64,000 bases of DNA from Chryseobacterium shigense (GTDB lineage: Bacteria > Bacteroidota > Bacteroidia > Flavobacteriales > Weeksellaceae). This document shows positions 18,628 to 27,731 of the stretch, piece by piece. Below the pieces are notes generated by a model. The model ran no database searches. It saw only the letters and a program-made list of their open reading frames with translations, and was not told the origin of the DNA. Within the stretch, counting starts at the first letter, position 1; each line of letters opens with the position of its first letter. The stretch is from NCBI RefSeq assembly GCF_014207845.1, contig NZ_JACHLC010000001.1, positions 434,001 through 498,000 of the forward strand. Direction: 5' to 3'. A program made the position numbers and the translations under genes.

Positions 18628-20406
18628 TTATTCGTTGTGCCCGTACATTTTATTGTACAGCTCTATGAATTTTTCTTTTATCGCTTTTCTCTTAAGCTTT
18701 AAAGTTGGAGTTAGAAGTCCGGTATCAATGCCCCATACTTCAGGAGTTAATTCAACCTTTTTAATTTTTTCCCAATTTCCGAGATGCTCATTAATGCCTT
18801 CTATTTCCTTTTCAATTCTTTCCTTTAATTCAGGGCTTTTTGCAATTTCTGCAGGAGTGGAACCTATATTCAGGTTATTTCTCATGGCCCAGTTTTTGGC
18901 AAACTCAAAGTCAGGCTGTACCAATGCGCACGGCATTTTTTCACCGTCTCCCACCACCATGATCTGCTCAATGAATTTTGAAGCTTTTGCCTGATTTTCA
19001 ATTGTCTGTGGTGCAATATACTTTCCGCCTGAAGTTTTAAACATCTCTTTTTTACGGTCAGTGATCTGAAGGAAACCTTCACTGTCGATATGTCCAATGT
19101 CTCCCGTTTTGAAAAATCCGTCCTCAGTGAAAGCCTCTTTGGTCATTTCTTCGCTTTTAAAATAACCTTTGAAAATAGATGGACCTTTTACTGTAATTTC
19201 ACCGTCTTCCTGGATTTTTACCTGTAGGTTATCCAATGGTCTTCCAACTGTACCGACCTTCATTTTTTCAAAACTGTTTACAGAAATTACCGGTGAAGTT
19301 TCGGTAAGGCCGTACCCTTCCAGAATAGGAATACCGGCATTCTGGAACATCAGGTTTAATCTCGTGGATAAAGCTGCAGAACCGGAAACCAAAGTGATGA
19401 TTTCTCCGCCGAGCCCTTCTCTCCATTTTGAAAATACCAGTTTATCAGCAATAATTCCCTGTAATCCTGAAGGCTTGGAAATATCTTTTTTCTTGCTGAT
19501 TAAATTTAAAGCCCAGAAGAATATTTTTGATTTCAGCCCGCCGGCTGAAGAACCTGTATTGTAAATTTTATCGTATACCTTTTCCACCAATCGGGGTACA
19601 ACGCTCATATAATGAGGCTTTACCTCTTTTACATTTTCCCCCATTTTATCAATGCTTTCAGCGAAGTAAACAGAAAAGCCATTGTACTGGAAGAGATAAA
19701 AAAGCATTCTTTCAAAAATATGACATATAGGAAGGAAGCTCAACACCCTTGTATCTTTGTAATCCAGACTTTTTTTCTTAGGAATTCTTGGAAAAGAACC
19801 TAAAACATTGGACACAATATTATGGTGGGTAAGCATTACGCCTTTTGGTTTCCCGGTGGTTCCTGAAGTATAAATAATGGTAGCCAGATCCTCCGAATTG
19901 ATAGCATTGGAAAGATCTTCCACTTCAATCTGGGTGGAATCATCCTCACCAAGATCCAGAATTTCTTTCCAGTTGGCAGCTCCGCTTATATTGTCGAAAG
20001 TGAAAATTCCCTGTAGCGAAGGGATATTGTGTTTTACCTTCATTACTTTTGAAAGCAGATCCTTGTCAGATACAAAACAATACTGTATTTCAGCATTATT
20101 AAATATGAATTCATAATCTTCAGAAGAAATACTCGGATAAACGGGAACTGAAACGACACCGATTTGTGACAGTCCAAGATCCATTACCGCCCATTCCGTA
20201 CGGGAATTGGTGGTAATCAGAGCTATCTTGTCTCCCGGTTTTATACCCAGCTTCAAAAGTCCTCTGGATATTTTATTTCCCTGGTTGATAAACTCTAATG
20301 TTGAAGTTTTTTTCCATTCACCCTGATACTTCGTCACAAACATATCTGTTTTAGGAAATTTTTCTAAAGCATAGTGTGGAATATCGAATAATCTTTTGAT
20401 TGTCAT
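18628..20406 (-). CDS. Long-chain fatty acid-CoA ligase (AMP-binding)
   Basis: An adenylate-forming enzyme that activates fatty acids to acyl-CoA via acyl-AMP. The P-loop-like AMP motif YTSGTTGKPKG begins at residue 179; GYGLTETSP and the TGDIGHID hinge region are present, and the C-terminal lid carries DRKKEMFKTSGGKYIAP. The 592-residue length and the insertion around FLPICHIFER match the bacterial long-chain (FadD15/ACSL-like) subgroup. Start ATG 20406 with MTIKRLFDIP fits the family. It is monocistronic; an acyl-CoA dehydrogenase 1.7 kb away suggests a shared role in fatty acid catabolism without being one operon. Confidence 0.94.
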   Translation of the reverse strand: MTIKRLFDIPHYALEKFPKTDMFVTKYQGEWKKTSTLEFINQGNKISRGLLKLGIKPGDKIALITTNSRTEWAVMDLGLSQIGVVSVPVYPSISSEDYEFIFNNAEIQYCFVSDKDLLSKVMKVKHNIPSLQGIFTFDNISGAANWKEILDLGEDDSTQIEVEDLSNAINSEDLATIIYTSGTTGKPKGVMLTHHNIVSNVLGSFPRIPKKKSLDYKDTRVLSFLPICHIFERMLFYLFQYNGFSVYFAESIDKMGENVKEVKPHYMSVVPRLVEKVYDKIYNTGSSAGGLKSKIFFWALNLISKKKDISKPSGLQGIIADKLVFSKWREGLGGEIITLVSGSAALSTRLNLMFQNAGIPILEGYGLTETSPVISVNSFEKMKVGTVGRPLDNLQVKIQEDGEITVKGPSIFKGYFKSEEMTKEAFTEDGFFKTGDIGHIDSEGFLQITDRKKEMFKTSGGKYIAPQTIENQAKASKFIEQIMVVGDGEKMPCALVQPDFEFAKNWAMRNNLNIGSTPAEIAKSPELKERIEKEIEGINEHLGNWEKIKKVELTPEVWGIDTGLLTPTLKLKRKAIKEKFIELYNKMYGHNE

Positions 20407-20587
20407 GATTTTTTAAGCAATTTTTAAAGAATTTTAAATATAAGCATTTTTTTTAATTGAAAAAACCGAACCTTATGAATTAGAGATTACTTGAATGCTT
20501 AACATATTAATTTAAAATCCGGTCCGGAAAAATGCAGGATTTTCCTTTTTCTTCTAAATTACTCATTTATTTTGGGTAATGGGGTTT

Positions 20588-21259
20588 TTACCTGTCTTTC
20601 AAAGATTTTATCTCACGGTTTTTATCAACCCAGCCGGCAAGGAAAATAATAAGAGTCATAAGAATAATAAAAGATATAAATAAAACTTTAAGAGAATTGG
20701 GCGGGGGAGGTCCGAATGTATTGGAGATAGTTACGATTACAAGTAATGCTGCCAGTCCCCAAAGTACCCAGGTACCTTTTTTATTTTTGGCTTTTGTTAT
20801 GGAGGTGTATACAAACAAGCCTCCGAAAAAGAAGAGAAATTCAGTAATAAGTGTAGCTGCAACGTGATTCCATAATCCGAACCCCACTTTATAATCTCCG
20901 AATGGAGTTATGGGCAGGTCTGTAGTATGTACGATTAAATCAAAGAACCAATGACTGAGGACACACAGACCAATGACAACAGAGCCGCGAATATCTTTTT
21001 TAATTAAAAAGTATATGAATCCGACAATTATTCCCCAGATGATTCCCATCAAAAGGCTGTGGGTATATGGAAAGTAGAGAAATTCGTATGCATTCGCCTG
21101 AGTATACCCCGGCACAACTGCCACTTTTTCTATATTAAAGATAAGCATAAACGGCCAGAGAATATCCACGAATTGAGTGGCTATAAACAGAGTTGCCAGT
21201 GAAACTTTGGGAGCCACTTTTTTAGCTGCGAATGATAAACCAAAATGTCCTATAAACAT
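20588..21259 (-). CDS. Polytopic membrane protein resembling YdjM-type metal-dependent hydrolases
   Basis: A 223-residue protein with about six hydrophobic segments. Scattered His and Asp residues at membrane borders (GHFGLSFAAKK at the N-terminus, FVDILWP, YTHSLLMG, SHWFFDLIVH) follow the pattern of the YdjM/LexA-regulated inner-membrane hydrolase family (DUF457-like), where such residues may bind metal. Substrate is unknown, and catalytic activity is inferred only from this pattern. It is probably an independent transcript, with a TAACTTTG box 38 bp upstream. Confidence 0.75.
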   Translation of the reverse strand: MFIGHFGLSFAAKKVAPKVSLATLFIATQFVDILWPFMLIFNIEKVAVVPGYTQANAYEFLYFPYTHSLLMGIIWGIIVGFIYFLIKKDIRGSVVIGLCVLSHWFFDLIVHTTDLPITPFGDYKVGFGLWNHVAATLITEFLFFFGGLFVYTSITKAKNKKGTWVLWGLAALLVIVTISNTFGPPPPNSLKVLFISFIILMTLIIFLAGWVDKNREIKSLKDR

Positions 21260-21296
21260 AATAATGTTGTTTTTTATTTAATAGCAATAATGGGCA

Positions 21297-21304
21297 CAAA
21301 GTTA
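21297..21304 (-). promoter_or_regulatory. -7 box of the YdjM-like gene
   Basis: The minus strand reads TAACTTTG, an exact TAnnTTTG match, 37 bases before the ATG at 21259. Confidence 0.5.
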
Positions 21305-21343
21305 AAATATAGAATCAGAGGCCCGCTTGATAAAAATCAAGAA

Positions 21344-21916
21344 TTACATGAGCTGTTTTTTCCTGATCCTGCTGAAAGTTTCCGGTGTCATTCCCAATAT
21401 TGATGCAATGTACTGTAGCGGAACCTGATTAAATAGTTCTTTATTGGTCTCAAAAAAAGAATTATATCTTTCTTCTGCAGACATGGAGAGATGGCTGAAA
21501 ATCCGGTCTTCCATATAAGTAATGCATTGTATGATGAAGTTTTTTTCCAATTCATACCATGTTGGAACTATATTCGTGATTTTATGATAATCGATGTTGG
21601 TAATAGAATATATTTCTGTATCAGATAATGCCTGTATAGTCCAGCGGGATGGACTTTTAAAAAAGAAACTTGACAGATCTGTTCCGAAATATCCTTTCGT
21701 GGCAATCCATTGGGTGATCTCCTTATCATCCGTAGCTGTAAAAACCCTTAATAATCCGGACTGAATAAAGCATAACTGGTCACATACCTTTCCTGTTTGT
21801 AGAAAATAGTCTCCCTTTTTCAAAATCATTGGCCTGAAAAGTGAACTTATCCGGTTCAATTGTTCAGGCTGAATAACTTTGAAATAAGATTGAATATATT
21901 GTTCAAGTTCTGTCAT
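21344..21916 (-). CDS. Crp/Fnr family transcriptional regulator
   Basis: A 190-residue regulator. Residues 1-125 form a cyclic-nucleotide-binding beta barrel (KKGDYFLQTGKVCDQ, FIQSGLLRVF), and the C-terminal part is a winged helix-turn-helix (YIASILGMTPETFSRIRKK). There is no Cys cluster for an Fnr iron-sulfur centre, and the cAMP phosphate-binding RxS is not evident, so the signal is unknown. It belongs to the short flavobacterial group of such regulators. It is divergent from the acyl-CoA dehydrogenase gene, with an inverted repeat between them. Confidence 0.9.
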   Translation of the reverse strand: MTELEQYIQSYFKVIQPEQLNRISSLFRPMILKKGDYFLQTGKVCDQLCFIQSGLLRVFTATDDKEITQWIATKGYFGTDLSSFFFKSPSRWTIQALSDTEIYSITNIDYHKITNIVPTWYELEKNFIIQCITYMEDRIFSHLSMSAEERYNSFFETNKELFNQVPLQYIASILGMTPETFSRIRKKQLM

Positions 21917-21943
21917 TATTCAGGAATTAAATATTCTTATTGC

Positions 21944-21951
21944 CAAATCTA
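21944..21951 (-). promoter_or_regulatory. -7 box of the Crp/Fnr regulator gene
   Basis: The minus strand reads TAGATTTG (TAnnTTTG), 27 bases before the ATG. Confidence 0.45.
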
Positions 21952-21981
21952 CACATTAAATCAATACTATACATGCTTTGC

Positions 21982-22008
21982 ATTGGAAACCAATACCGGC
22001 TTTCCAAT
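21982..22008. promoter_or_regulatory. Inverted repeat in the regulator/acyl-CoA dehydrogenase divergent region
   Basis: ATTGGAAA and TTTCCAAT are perfect 8-bp arms separated by 11 bp. The size suits a dimeric regulator site, possibly autoregulation by the adjacent Crp/Fnr protein. This is position-based inference. Confidence 0.35.
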
Positions 22009-22110
22009 CCTGTTTATATAAGTGTAAAGATTAATAATGTATGATTTCTGATTCTATTTTCAGGTTTCGTTAAAAAGTGTAAATTTACGGCTATCTAATT
22101 ATTATTTTTT

Positions 22111-23250
22111 ATGGACTTTAATTTATCGGAAGAACAGCTGATGATTCAGCAGGCTGCAAGAGATTTTGCACAAAATGAACTATTACCTGAAGTTATTGAG
22201 AGAGACCGCGATCAGAAATTCCCTACAGAACAAGTAAAGAAAATGGGTGAAATGGGGCTTCTGGGAATGATGGTAGATCCTAAATACGGAGGAGCAGGTA
22301 TGGACAGTGTTTCTTACGTTTTGGCAATGGAAGAGATCGCAAAAATAGATGCTTCTGCAGCTGTTGTAATGTCCGTAAACAACTCTTTGGTATGTGCAGG
22401 TCTTGAAAAATTCGCCTCCGAAGAACAAAAAGTAAAATACCTTACTCCTCTTGCGAGCGGAAAAGTAATTGGAGCCTTTGCGCTATCTGAGCCTGAAGCA
22501 GGTTCTGATGCAACTTCTCAAAAGACAACAGCAGAAGACAAAGGAGATTACTACCTTTTAAACGGTATTAAGAACTGGATTACCAACGGTGGAACTGCCT
22601 CTTATTATATCGTAATTGCACAGACAGACCCGGAAAAAAAACATAAAGGAATCAATGCTTTCATCGTAGAAAGAGGATGGGAAGGTTTTGAAGTTGGTGT
22701 GAAGGAAGATAAATTGGGAATCAGAGGAAGTGATACACACTCTTTGATCTTCAACAACGTAAAAGTGCCTAAAGAAAACAGAATCGGGGAAGACGGATTC
22801 GGATTTAATTTTGCTATGGCAGTATTGAACGGTGGTAGAATCGGGATTGCTTCACAGGCATTAGGTATCGCTTCAGGTGCTTACGAACTGGCTTTAAAAT
22901 ATGCAAAAACAAGAAAAGCTTTCAAAACCGAGATCATCAACCACCAGGCTATTGCTTTCAAGCTAGCGGATATGGCTACCCAGATCACGGCGGCAAGAAT
23001 GCTGTGCTTTAAAGCTGCATGTGAGAAAGATGCAGGTAAAGATATCTCTGAAAGCGGTGCAATGGCAAAACTGTATGCTTCTCAGGTGGCTATGGATACT
23101 ACTATTGAAGCAGTACAGATCCACGGAGGATACGGATACGTAAAAGAATACCACGTAGAAAGAATGATGAGAGATGCAAAAATAACGCAGATCTATGAAG
23201 GTACTTCCGAGATTCAGAAAATAGTGATCTCCAGAAGTATTGCAAAATAA
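22111..23250 (+). CDS. Acyl-CoA dehydrogenase
   Basis: An FAD-dependent enzyme catalysing alpha,beta-dehydrogenation of acyl-CoA in beta-oxidation or branched-chain amino acid breakdown. N-terminal helical domain (MDFNLSEEQLMIQQA), FAD-binding signatures ALSEPEAGSDA and NWITNGG, and a C-terminal domain with IHGGYGYVKEY and the catalytic-base loop QIYEGTSEIQ (Glu363). Length 379 is standard. The fused E1 dehydrogenase elsewhere in the window would supply branched-chain acyl-CoA if that is its substrate. Followed after 23 bp by a small membrane-anchored protein, probably co-transcribed. Confidence 0.96.
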   Translation: MDFNLSEEQLMIQQAARDFAQNELLPEVIERDRDQKFPTEQVKKMGEMGLLGMMVDPKYGGAGMDSVSYVLAMEEIAKIDASAAVVMSVNNSLVCAGLEKFASEEQKVKYLTPLASGKVIGAFALSEPEAGSDATSQKTTAEDKGDYYLLNGIKNWITNGGTASYYIVIAQTDPEKKHKGINAFIVERGWEGFEVGVKEDKLGIRGSDTHSLIFNNVKVPKENRIGEDGFGFNFAMAVLNGGRIGIASQALGIASGAYELALKYAKTRKAFKTEIINHQAIAFKLADMATQITAARMLCFKAACEKDAGKDISESGAMAKLYASQVAMDTTIEAVQIHGGYGYVKEYHVERMMRDAKITQIYEGTSEIQKIVISRSIAK

Positions 23251-23273
23251 ATAATATAAAAAACACACTGCTT

Positions 23274-23639
23274 ATGAAAAAAACTTTGTGGATAATCCTG
23301 GGAGTAGTTCTTCTTCTGATAGGCGTAACGGTATGGTATAAGTACTATTTCGTCTTTGGAGAAGGAGTGAAGTCCGGCTATCTGAATTATGCCATGAAAA
23401 AAGGCTACGTTTTCAAAACCTATGAAGGAAAACTTATCCAGGAAGGTTTTGGAAAAGGAAAAACAGGAACCGTTACAAGCTATGAATTTGAATTTTCTGT
23501 GGAAGATCCTGAAATTTTTAAACAGCTGGAAACCAACAGCGGTAAAACGTTCGATCTTCATTACAAAGAATACAATGGAGCGCTTCCATGGCGGGGCAAT
23601 ACAAAGTTTGTTGTAGATAAAGTAGTGAATATGAAATAG
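23274..23639 (+). CDS. Small membrane-anchored protein of unknown function
   Basis: 121 residues. One N-terminal membrane helix (about residues 4-22, LWIILGVVLLLIGV) is followed by a soluble domain with the pattern KKGYVFKTYEGKL and TSYEFEFSVEDP. Similar proteins in flavobacteria are sometimes labelled 6-phosphogluconate dehydrogenase, but no such domain is visible and the label should not be trusted. Co-transcribed with acyl-CoA dehydrogenase and closed by a strong terminator 2 bp after the stop. Confidence 0.75.
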   Translation: MKKTLWIILGVVLLLIGVTVWYKYYFVFGEGVKSGYLNYAMKKGYVFKTYEGKLIQEGFGKGKTGTVTSYEFEFSVEDPEIFKQLETNSGKTFDLHYKEYNGALPWRGNTKFVVDKVVNMK

Positions 23640-23640
23640 C

Positions 23641-23670
23641 GAAAGGCTCCCATTGGGAGCCTTTCTTTTT
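23641..23670 (+). terminator. Rho-independent terminator
   Basis: A perfect 11-bp stem (GAAAGGCTCCC with GGGAGCCTTTC, loop ATT) followed by five T. Confidence 0.9.
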
Positions 23671-23787
23671 ACAAACCACTTTTATATAATATACTTTTAT
23701 CCATCGCTGCAGAATAGAGTCAGTTATGAATGTCTAAATATACAAAGAAGAACCTCCCCGCGCATTTGATTTTTATTAAAATAATAT

Positions 23788-23812
23788 TAAAAAATCCATC
23801 TTTCGATGGATT
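23788..23812 (-). terminator. Rho-independent terminator of the DUF4349 lipoprotein gene
   Basis: AATCCATC and GATGGATT form a perfect 8-bp stem with a four-base loop; on the minus strand it is followed by a T run. Confidence 0.8.
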
Positions 23813-23817
23813 GTATT

Positions 23818-24768
23818 TTATTGAGGATTATTGTCGGTGAATTTTTTATTTTTCTTCTTGTAAAAATAATACCCTATTCCGCCAATCAGGAACAAAGGCC
23901 ACAACGGAAGAATAAAAAGGAAGACAGAAGTGATCACTCCCCAACCGGATGAAACTGCTGCCAGCGATTTCTCACCAAAAGTTTCAGGCTGCTTTTCATT
24001 AACTGATCTATCCGTAAGTGTTACAGTTATCGTGCATAAAGTATTGTCTGTATAGTTATTTCCGGAAACCTGTATGCTTTTAGTCTCAATATCGCCAATG
24101 TCGCTCAGATCATTCATTAAGTCGTCAAAATTACGGATCGGAACTTTAATATCCATATAATATACCTTCTGGTTGCTTTCTGAGTAAGAAGAATTTCTGT
24201 TGGCTGCTTCTGTGGCAACATAGGAAAGCTCTTCACTTTTAACATAACCGTTATTTTTTATGGTTTCTTCCTTTACGAATTCCTTCACGGTTTCTGCATT
24301 GTCTGCTTGTACGGACAGAATACCCGTTTTTACCATTTTGTTTTTGAGTTCATAGCTGTCATTTTGAGGTTTATCCTTATAAACAATTTTGGTTTCTTTG
24401 ATCACTTTTGGAGCTGGAACATTTACGATTACCTTTTCAGCTTTTTTCTCCACGGAATCTTTTTTCTCAATTTTAGATTCCAGTTTTGTTGAGGCAATTT
24501 TATCAGTTAAAGAATCTACGATCTTGGAAGTATTTTCTATTTTCTGCTGGATTTCGCCTTTGGCATCCTCAAAATCTTTTATTCTCACATTGGCGGAGTC
24601 CAGAACTTTGTCTGCTGTATTATTGATAGAATTTACGGTTTCATTTACTGCAGCAGCGGCACTGTCTGCGGCATGTAAAGTATCTTCCACCTGAGATTTT
24701 TCAGCTTTTCCTTCTTTACACATAATGAATGTGCTTGAAACAGCCACCAGTAATATGAATTTTTTCAT
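23818..24768 (-). CDS. DUF4349 family lipoprotein with C-terminal membrane anchor
   Basis: 316 residues. The N-terminus is a lipoprotein signal with the cysteine at position 17 (STFIMCKEG). A long charged, Ala/Lys/Glu-rich and probably coiled-coil region follows (about 25-130), then a DUF4349 domain (MVKTGILSVQADN, ETIKNNGYVKSEE, MDIKVPIRNFDDL), then a hydrophobic helix near 280-300 and a basic tail (YYFYKKKNKK). This order is typical of DUF4349 envelope proteins, whose function is not established. A single transcription unit with its own terminator. Confidence 0.88.
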   Translation of the reverse strand: MKKFILLVAVSSTFIMCKEGKAEKSQVEDTLHAADSAAAAVNETVNSINNTADKVLDSANVRIKDFEDAKGEIQQKIENTSKIVDSLTDKIASTKLESKIEKKDSVEKKAEKVIVNVPAPKVIKETKIVYKDKPQNDSYELKNKMVKTGILSVQADNAETVKEFVKEETIKNNGYVKSEELSYVATEAANRNSSYSESNQKVYYMDIKVPIRNFDDLMNDLSDIGDIETKSIQVSGNNYTDNTLCTITVTLTDRSVNEKQPETFGEKSLAAVSSGWGVITSVFLFILPLWPLFLIGGIGYYFYKKKNKKFTDNNPQ

Positions 24769-24982
24769 AATGTTAATTTTTTTGATGAAGTAAAATTAGC
24801 AGTGAATGCAGCCAAACTTTTGTAAATGAAAAGTATTATTTTAGTAAAATTTTAACTAATTGATAATCATTGAATTGATCTTGTTTTACAAAAGATTTAC
24901 AAAATGAAACTTATCAAAATTATCATCCGCAATATTAGTTTTGGTTATTATATATTATTTACACTAAGCTTTTTCTAAAAAA

Positions 24983-25035
24983 CACGGATGTGAAAATTTA
25001 TGAAACCTGTGGTTAAAAAATTAGTGCATTCTTAA
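24983..25035 (+). repeat. Degenerate copy of a dispersed 'ctgtggttaa' intergenic repeat
   Basis: The segment containing CACGGATGTGAAAATTTATG and ending CTGTGGTTAA matches, with substitutions, the minus strand of 49664-49701. Both copies lie only in intergenic DNA. Confidence 0.5.
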
Positions 25036-25036
25036 A

Positions 25037-25121
25037 TGAAAAATACTCTTTTAAAGGTGACCTTTTAAACAGCCGTTTTGCCCTCAATTGAGTATTTTTC
25101 AATTAAATAATTTTTACGGCT
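25037..25121 (+). other. Region of nested and competing inverted repeats
   Basis: A perfect 12-bp inverted repeat (25037-25048 with 25090-25101) encloses a second near-perfect 10-bp palindrome centred on 25059. The right arm can alternatively pair locally (AATTGA with TCAATT), and AGCCGT at 25071 pairs with ACGGCT at 25116. Mutually exclusive helices like these could form an RNA switch or a protein site. No gene covers it. Confidence 0.4.
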
Positions 25122-25208
25122 CATTAGTATATTTTGAAAATGATCTGAAGGAATTAAATAATTTTTAAAAAAAATATTCAAAATGCTAATTCTGAATATT
25201 TTAATATT

Positions 25209-25216
25209 TACATTTG
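25209..25216 (+). promoter_or_regulatory. Candidate -7 box upstream of the reprolysin-like protease
   Basis: TACATTTG exactly matches TAnnTTTG. It would give a 5' leader of about 140 nt that holds an 18-codon open frame (25235-25291). No -33 TTTG at proper spacing was found. Confidence 0.35.
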
Positions 25217-25362
25217 CTTTTTAAGATTTTTATAATGAAAAACGTGTATTTTGTTCTCGTTTTTAATAGTGTAGTCATCCACATTTGTTGATGATGAAAT
25301 TGTATTATTTAATAGTAAAAAGATAAGCACAGTAATAATAAGTTAAAAAAAGAAAAAACTAT

Positions 25363-27666
25363 ATGAAAAAACAAATACTTTTTATGGGGATATTTCTTAT
25401 TTCCAATGTTTTTTTAGCACAAACAAGCCAACTTTGGAAGGAAGTGTCTCAAAAAAATACTTCTGAAATCTTTGAAAATAAGACCAGCATTCTTCATCCC
25501 AAAATTTATAATCTTGATTTTGATAATTTAAAGAATGCTTTAGCGAAAGCACCCAAAAGATTTGCTGTTAAAGGAAAGTCTGATATTATTATTTCTTTCC
25601 CAAATTCTAATGGTAAGCTTGAAAGTTTCAAAGTAAGAGAAAACTCAAATTTCGATCCTGAATTAGCAGCAAAATATCCGGATATTAAATCTTATGTTGG
25701 TGTAGGTGAAGATGACTCCAGTTCTACTATTTATTTCAGTATTTCACCATTGGGATTATCTTCAATGGAGATATATGGAAACAAATCAGCGGTTTTTATC
25801 GAGCCATATACTAAAGACCTTTCGACCTATGTCGTTTATAAAAAATCAGACAAAAAAGAGAGTTTAGATAAGTTTGAATGCACTGTGCTTGATGTTGCTC
25901 AAAAAGGTCTGGATAATTCTAATCTTACCGCAAGACCAAATGCTGATGATGGAAAATTAAGAACTTTCAGATTAGCCTTATCTTGTACAGGTGAATATAC
26001 AACCTACTTCGGAGGAACAGTAGCAGGTGCATTGGCAGCAATGAACAATACAATGACTCGTGTAAATGGAGTTTTTGAAAAAGATTTCTCTGCAAGAATG
26101 ATCATTATTGCAAACAATAATGCTGTAATTTATACTGATGCAGCTACAGATCCTTATTCTCCTTCAGCCCAGATGAATAACTGGAATGCTCAGTTACAGA
26201 ATACTTTAACTGCGACGATTGGAGAAGCAAACTACGATATCGGCCATTTATTTGGAGCGACTGGTGGTGGTGGAAATGCTGGTTGTATTGGTTGCGTTTG
26301 TACCAATGGATCAAAAGGAAGTGGATATACTTCGCCGGCAAATGCCATTCCATCTGGCGATAGTTTTGATATTGATTATGTTGCCCATGAAATGGGACAT
26401 CAGTTTGGAGGGAATCATACATTTTCTCATAATATCGAATCAGCAGGGGTAAATATGGAGCCTGGCTCAGGATCTACAATTATGGGATATGCAGGAATTA
26501 CCAGCCAAGATGTGCAACAAAATTCAGATCCGTTTTTCCATGCTATAAGTATTCAGCAGATTACCGATAATATTAAAACAAAAACCTGCCCTGTAGTTAC
26601 AAACACTGGAAATACTATTCCTACAGCTAATGCCGGATTAGATTATATCATTCCGAAGGGCACTCCATTTATGCTTACAGGAACGGGCACTGACGGAAAT
26701 GGAGATGCTCTAACCTATATTTGGGAGCAAATGGATAAAGCTGTTTCCGGACAAACCGGAGCAAATTCTGCGGCAACTGCAACAAAAGCTTCTGGTCCTA
26801 CTTTCAGATCTTGGACTCCACAAACTACTCCTATCAGATATTTTCCAACAATGGCTTCAGTATTAGCTGGAAGCACGACCACTCAAGGTTCGGAAATCCC
26901 TGTAGAAGCTTTATCAAATGTTGCCAGAACCTATAACTTCAGGTTTACCACTCGTGACAATAGAGCAGGAGGTTCCGGAAACAATTCTGATGATATGGTA
27001 GTTACAGTGAATGCAGCTGCAGGCCCGTTTACCGTAACCTCACAAAATACTACTGGAGTTGTTTGGTCTGAAGGCCAGTCATATAACATTACATGGGATG
27101 TTGCCAATACAACGGCTGCCCCTGTAAGCACACCTAACGTAACGATTCTGTTGTCAAAAGACGGTGGTCTTACCTTCCCGACTGTTTTAGTTGCAAGCAC
27201 CCCTAATAATGGTTCTTATAGTTATACTGTTCCGGGCGGTCTTGGAACAATTTCCAATAATGCCAGAATTATGGTGAAAGCTGTTAATAATATATTCTTT
27301 AATGTGAATTTAAAGAACTTTACAATTAATTCATCAGTCGTAGTAGATCCCGGACCAGATCCAAGAAATCCAGTAATACCTACAAGAATATACCAGGGTC
27401 TGATGATATATCCGGTACCTTCCAATGATGGTTATGTGTACATTAAAGCTGATTTCCCTAGACAGGTTCCGCTGCGTCCATACGTTATTACCTACGAATT
27501 ATTTTCAATGGACGGGAAACTGATTGTTCCTAAAAAGACCAAATATATATTTGATGAACTTTTGGAACAGATTAACTTAAAACATTTACCTACGGAATCC
27601 TATATGATTCATGTTACTGTAGATGGAGAAAAGATTGTTAAGAAATTAATGATGATACCTAGATAA
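25363..27666 (+). CDS. Secreted reprolysin-like zinc metalloprotease with T9SS sorting domain
   Basis: An extracellular metallopeptidase of 767 residues. A signal peptide (ending VFLAQ) is followed by a pro-domain (about 20-190) and a metzincin catalytic domain with HEMGHQFGGNH beginning at His342 and the Met-turn region IMGYAG, as in reprolysin/M12-like flavobacterial proteases. A PKD/Ig-like stretch (AGLDYIIPKG) and a fibronectin-like domain follow, then a C-terminal sorting region (MIYPVPSNDGYVYIKAD, ending KKLMMIPR). Export by Sec and T9SS is inferred. The substrate is unknown, with protein degradation outside the cell most likely. Confidence 0.92.
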   Translation: MKKQILFMGIFLISNVFLAQTSQLWKEVSQKNTSEIFENKTSILHPKIYNLDFDNLKNALAKAPKRFAVKGKSDIIISFPNSNGKLESFKVRENSNFDPELAAKYPDIKSYVGVGEDDSSSTIYFSISPLGLSSMEIYGNKSAVFIEPYTKDLSTYVVYKKSDKKESLDKFECTVLDVAQKGLDNSNLTARPNADDGKLRTFRLALSCTGEYTTYFGGTVAGALAAMNNTMTRVNGVFEKDFSARMIIIANNNAVIYTDAATDPYSPSAQMNNWNAQLQNTLTATIGEANYDIGHLFGATGGGGNAGCIGCVCTNGSKGSGYTSPANAIPSGDSFDIDYVAHEMGHQFGGNHTFSHNIESAGVNMEPGSGSTIMGYAGITSQDVQQNSDPFFHAISIQQITDNIKTKTCPVVTNTGNTIPTANAGLDYIIPKGTPFMLTGTGTDGNGDALTYIWEQMDKAVSGQTGANSAATATKASGPTFRSWTPQTTPIRYFPTMASVLAGSTTTQGSEIPVEALSNVARTYNFRFTTRDNRAGGSGNNSDDMVVTVNAAAGPFTVTSQNTTGVVWSEGQSYNITWDVANTTAAPVSTPNVTILLSKDGGLTFPTVLVASTPNNGSYSYTVPGGLGTISNNARIMVKAVNNIFFNVNLKNFTINSSVVVDPGPDPRNPVIPTRIYQGLMIYPVPSNDGYVYIKADFPRQVPLRPYVITYELFSMDGKLIVPKKTKYIFDELLEQINLKHLPTESYMIHVTVDGEKIVKKLMMIPR

Positions 27667-27689
27667 TAGATCCTCAAAATAAACAATAA

Positions 27690-27718
27690 AAAAACCGTTC
27701 GGAAGAACGGTTTTTTGT
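27690..27718. terminator. Bidirectional terminator between convergent genes
   Basis: AAAACCGTTC and GAACGGTTTT form a perfect 10-bp stem around GGAA, with T on one side and A on the other, serving the metalloprotease and prfC. Confidence 0.9.
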
Positions 27719-27731
27719 TTTTTATGGCAAT

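Noticed and set aside
23274..23639. Label as 6-phosphogluconate dehydrogenase
   Set aside because: 121 residues with a membrane anchor and no nucleotide-binding motif cannot be that enzyme.
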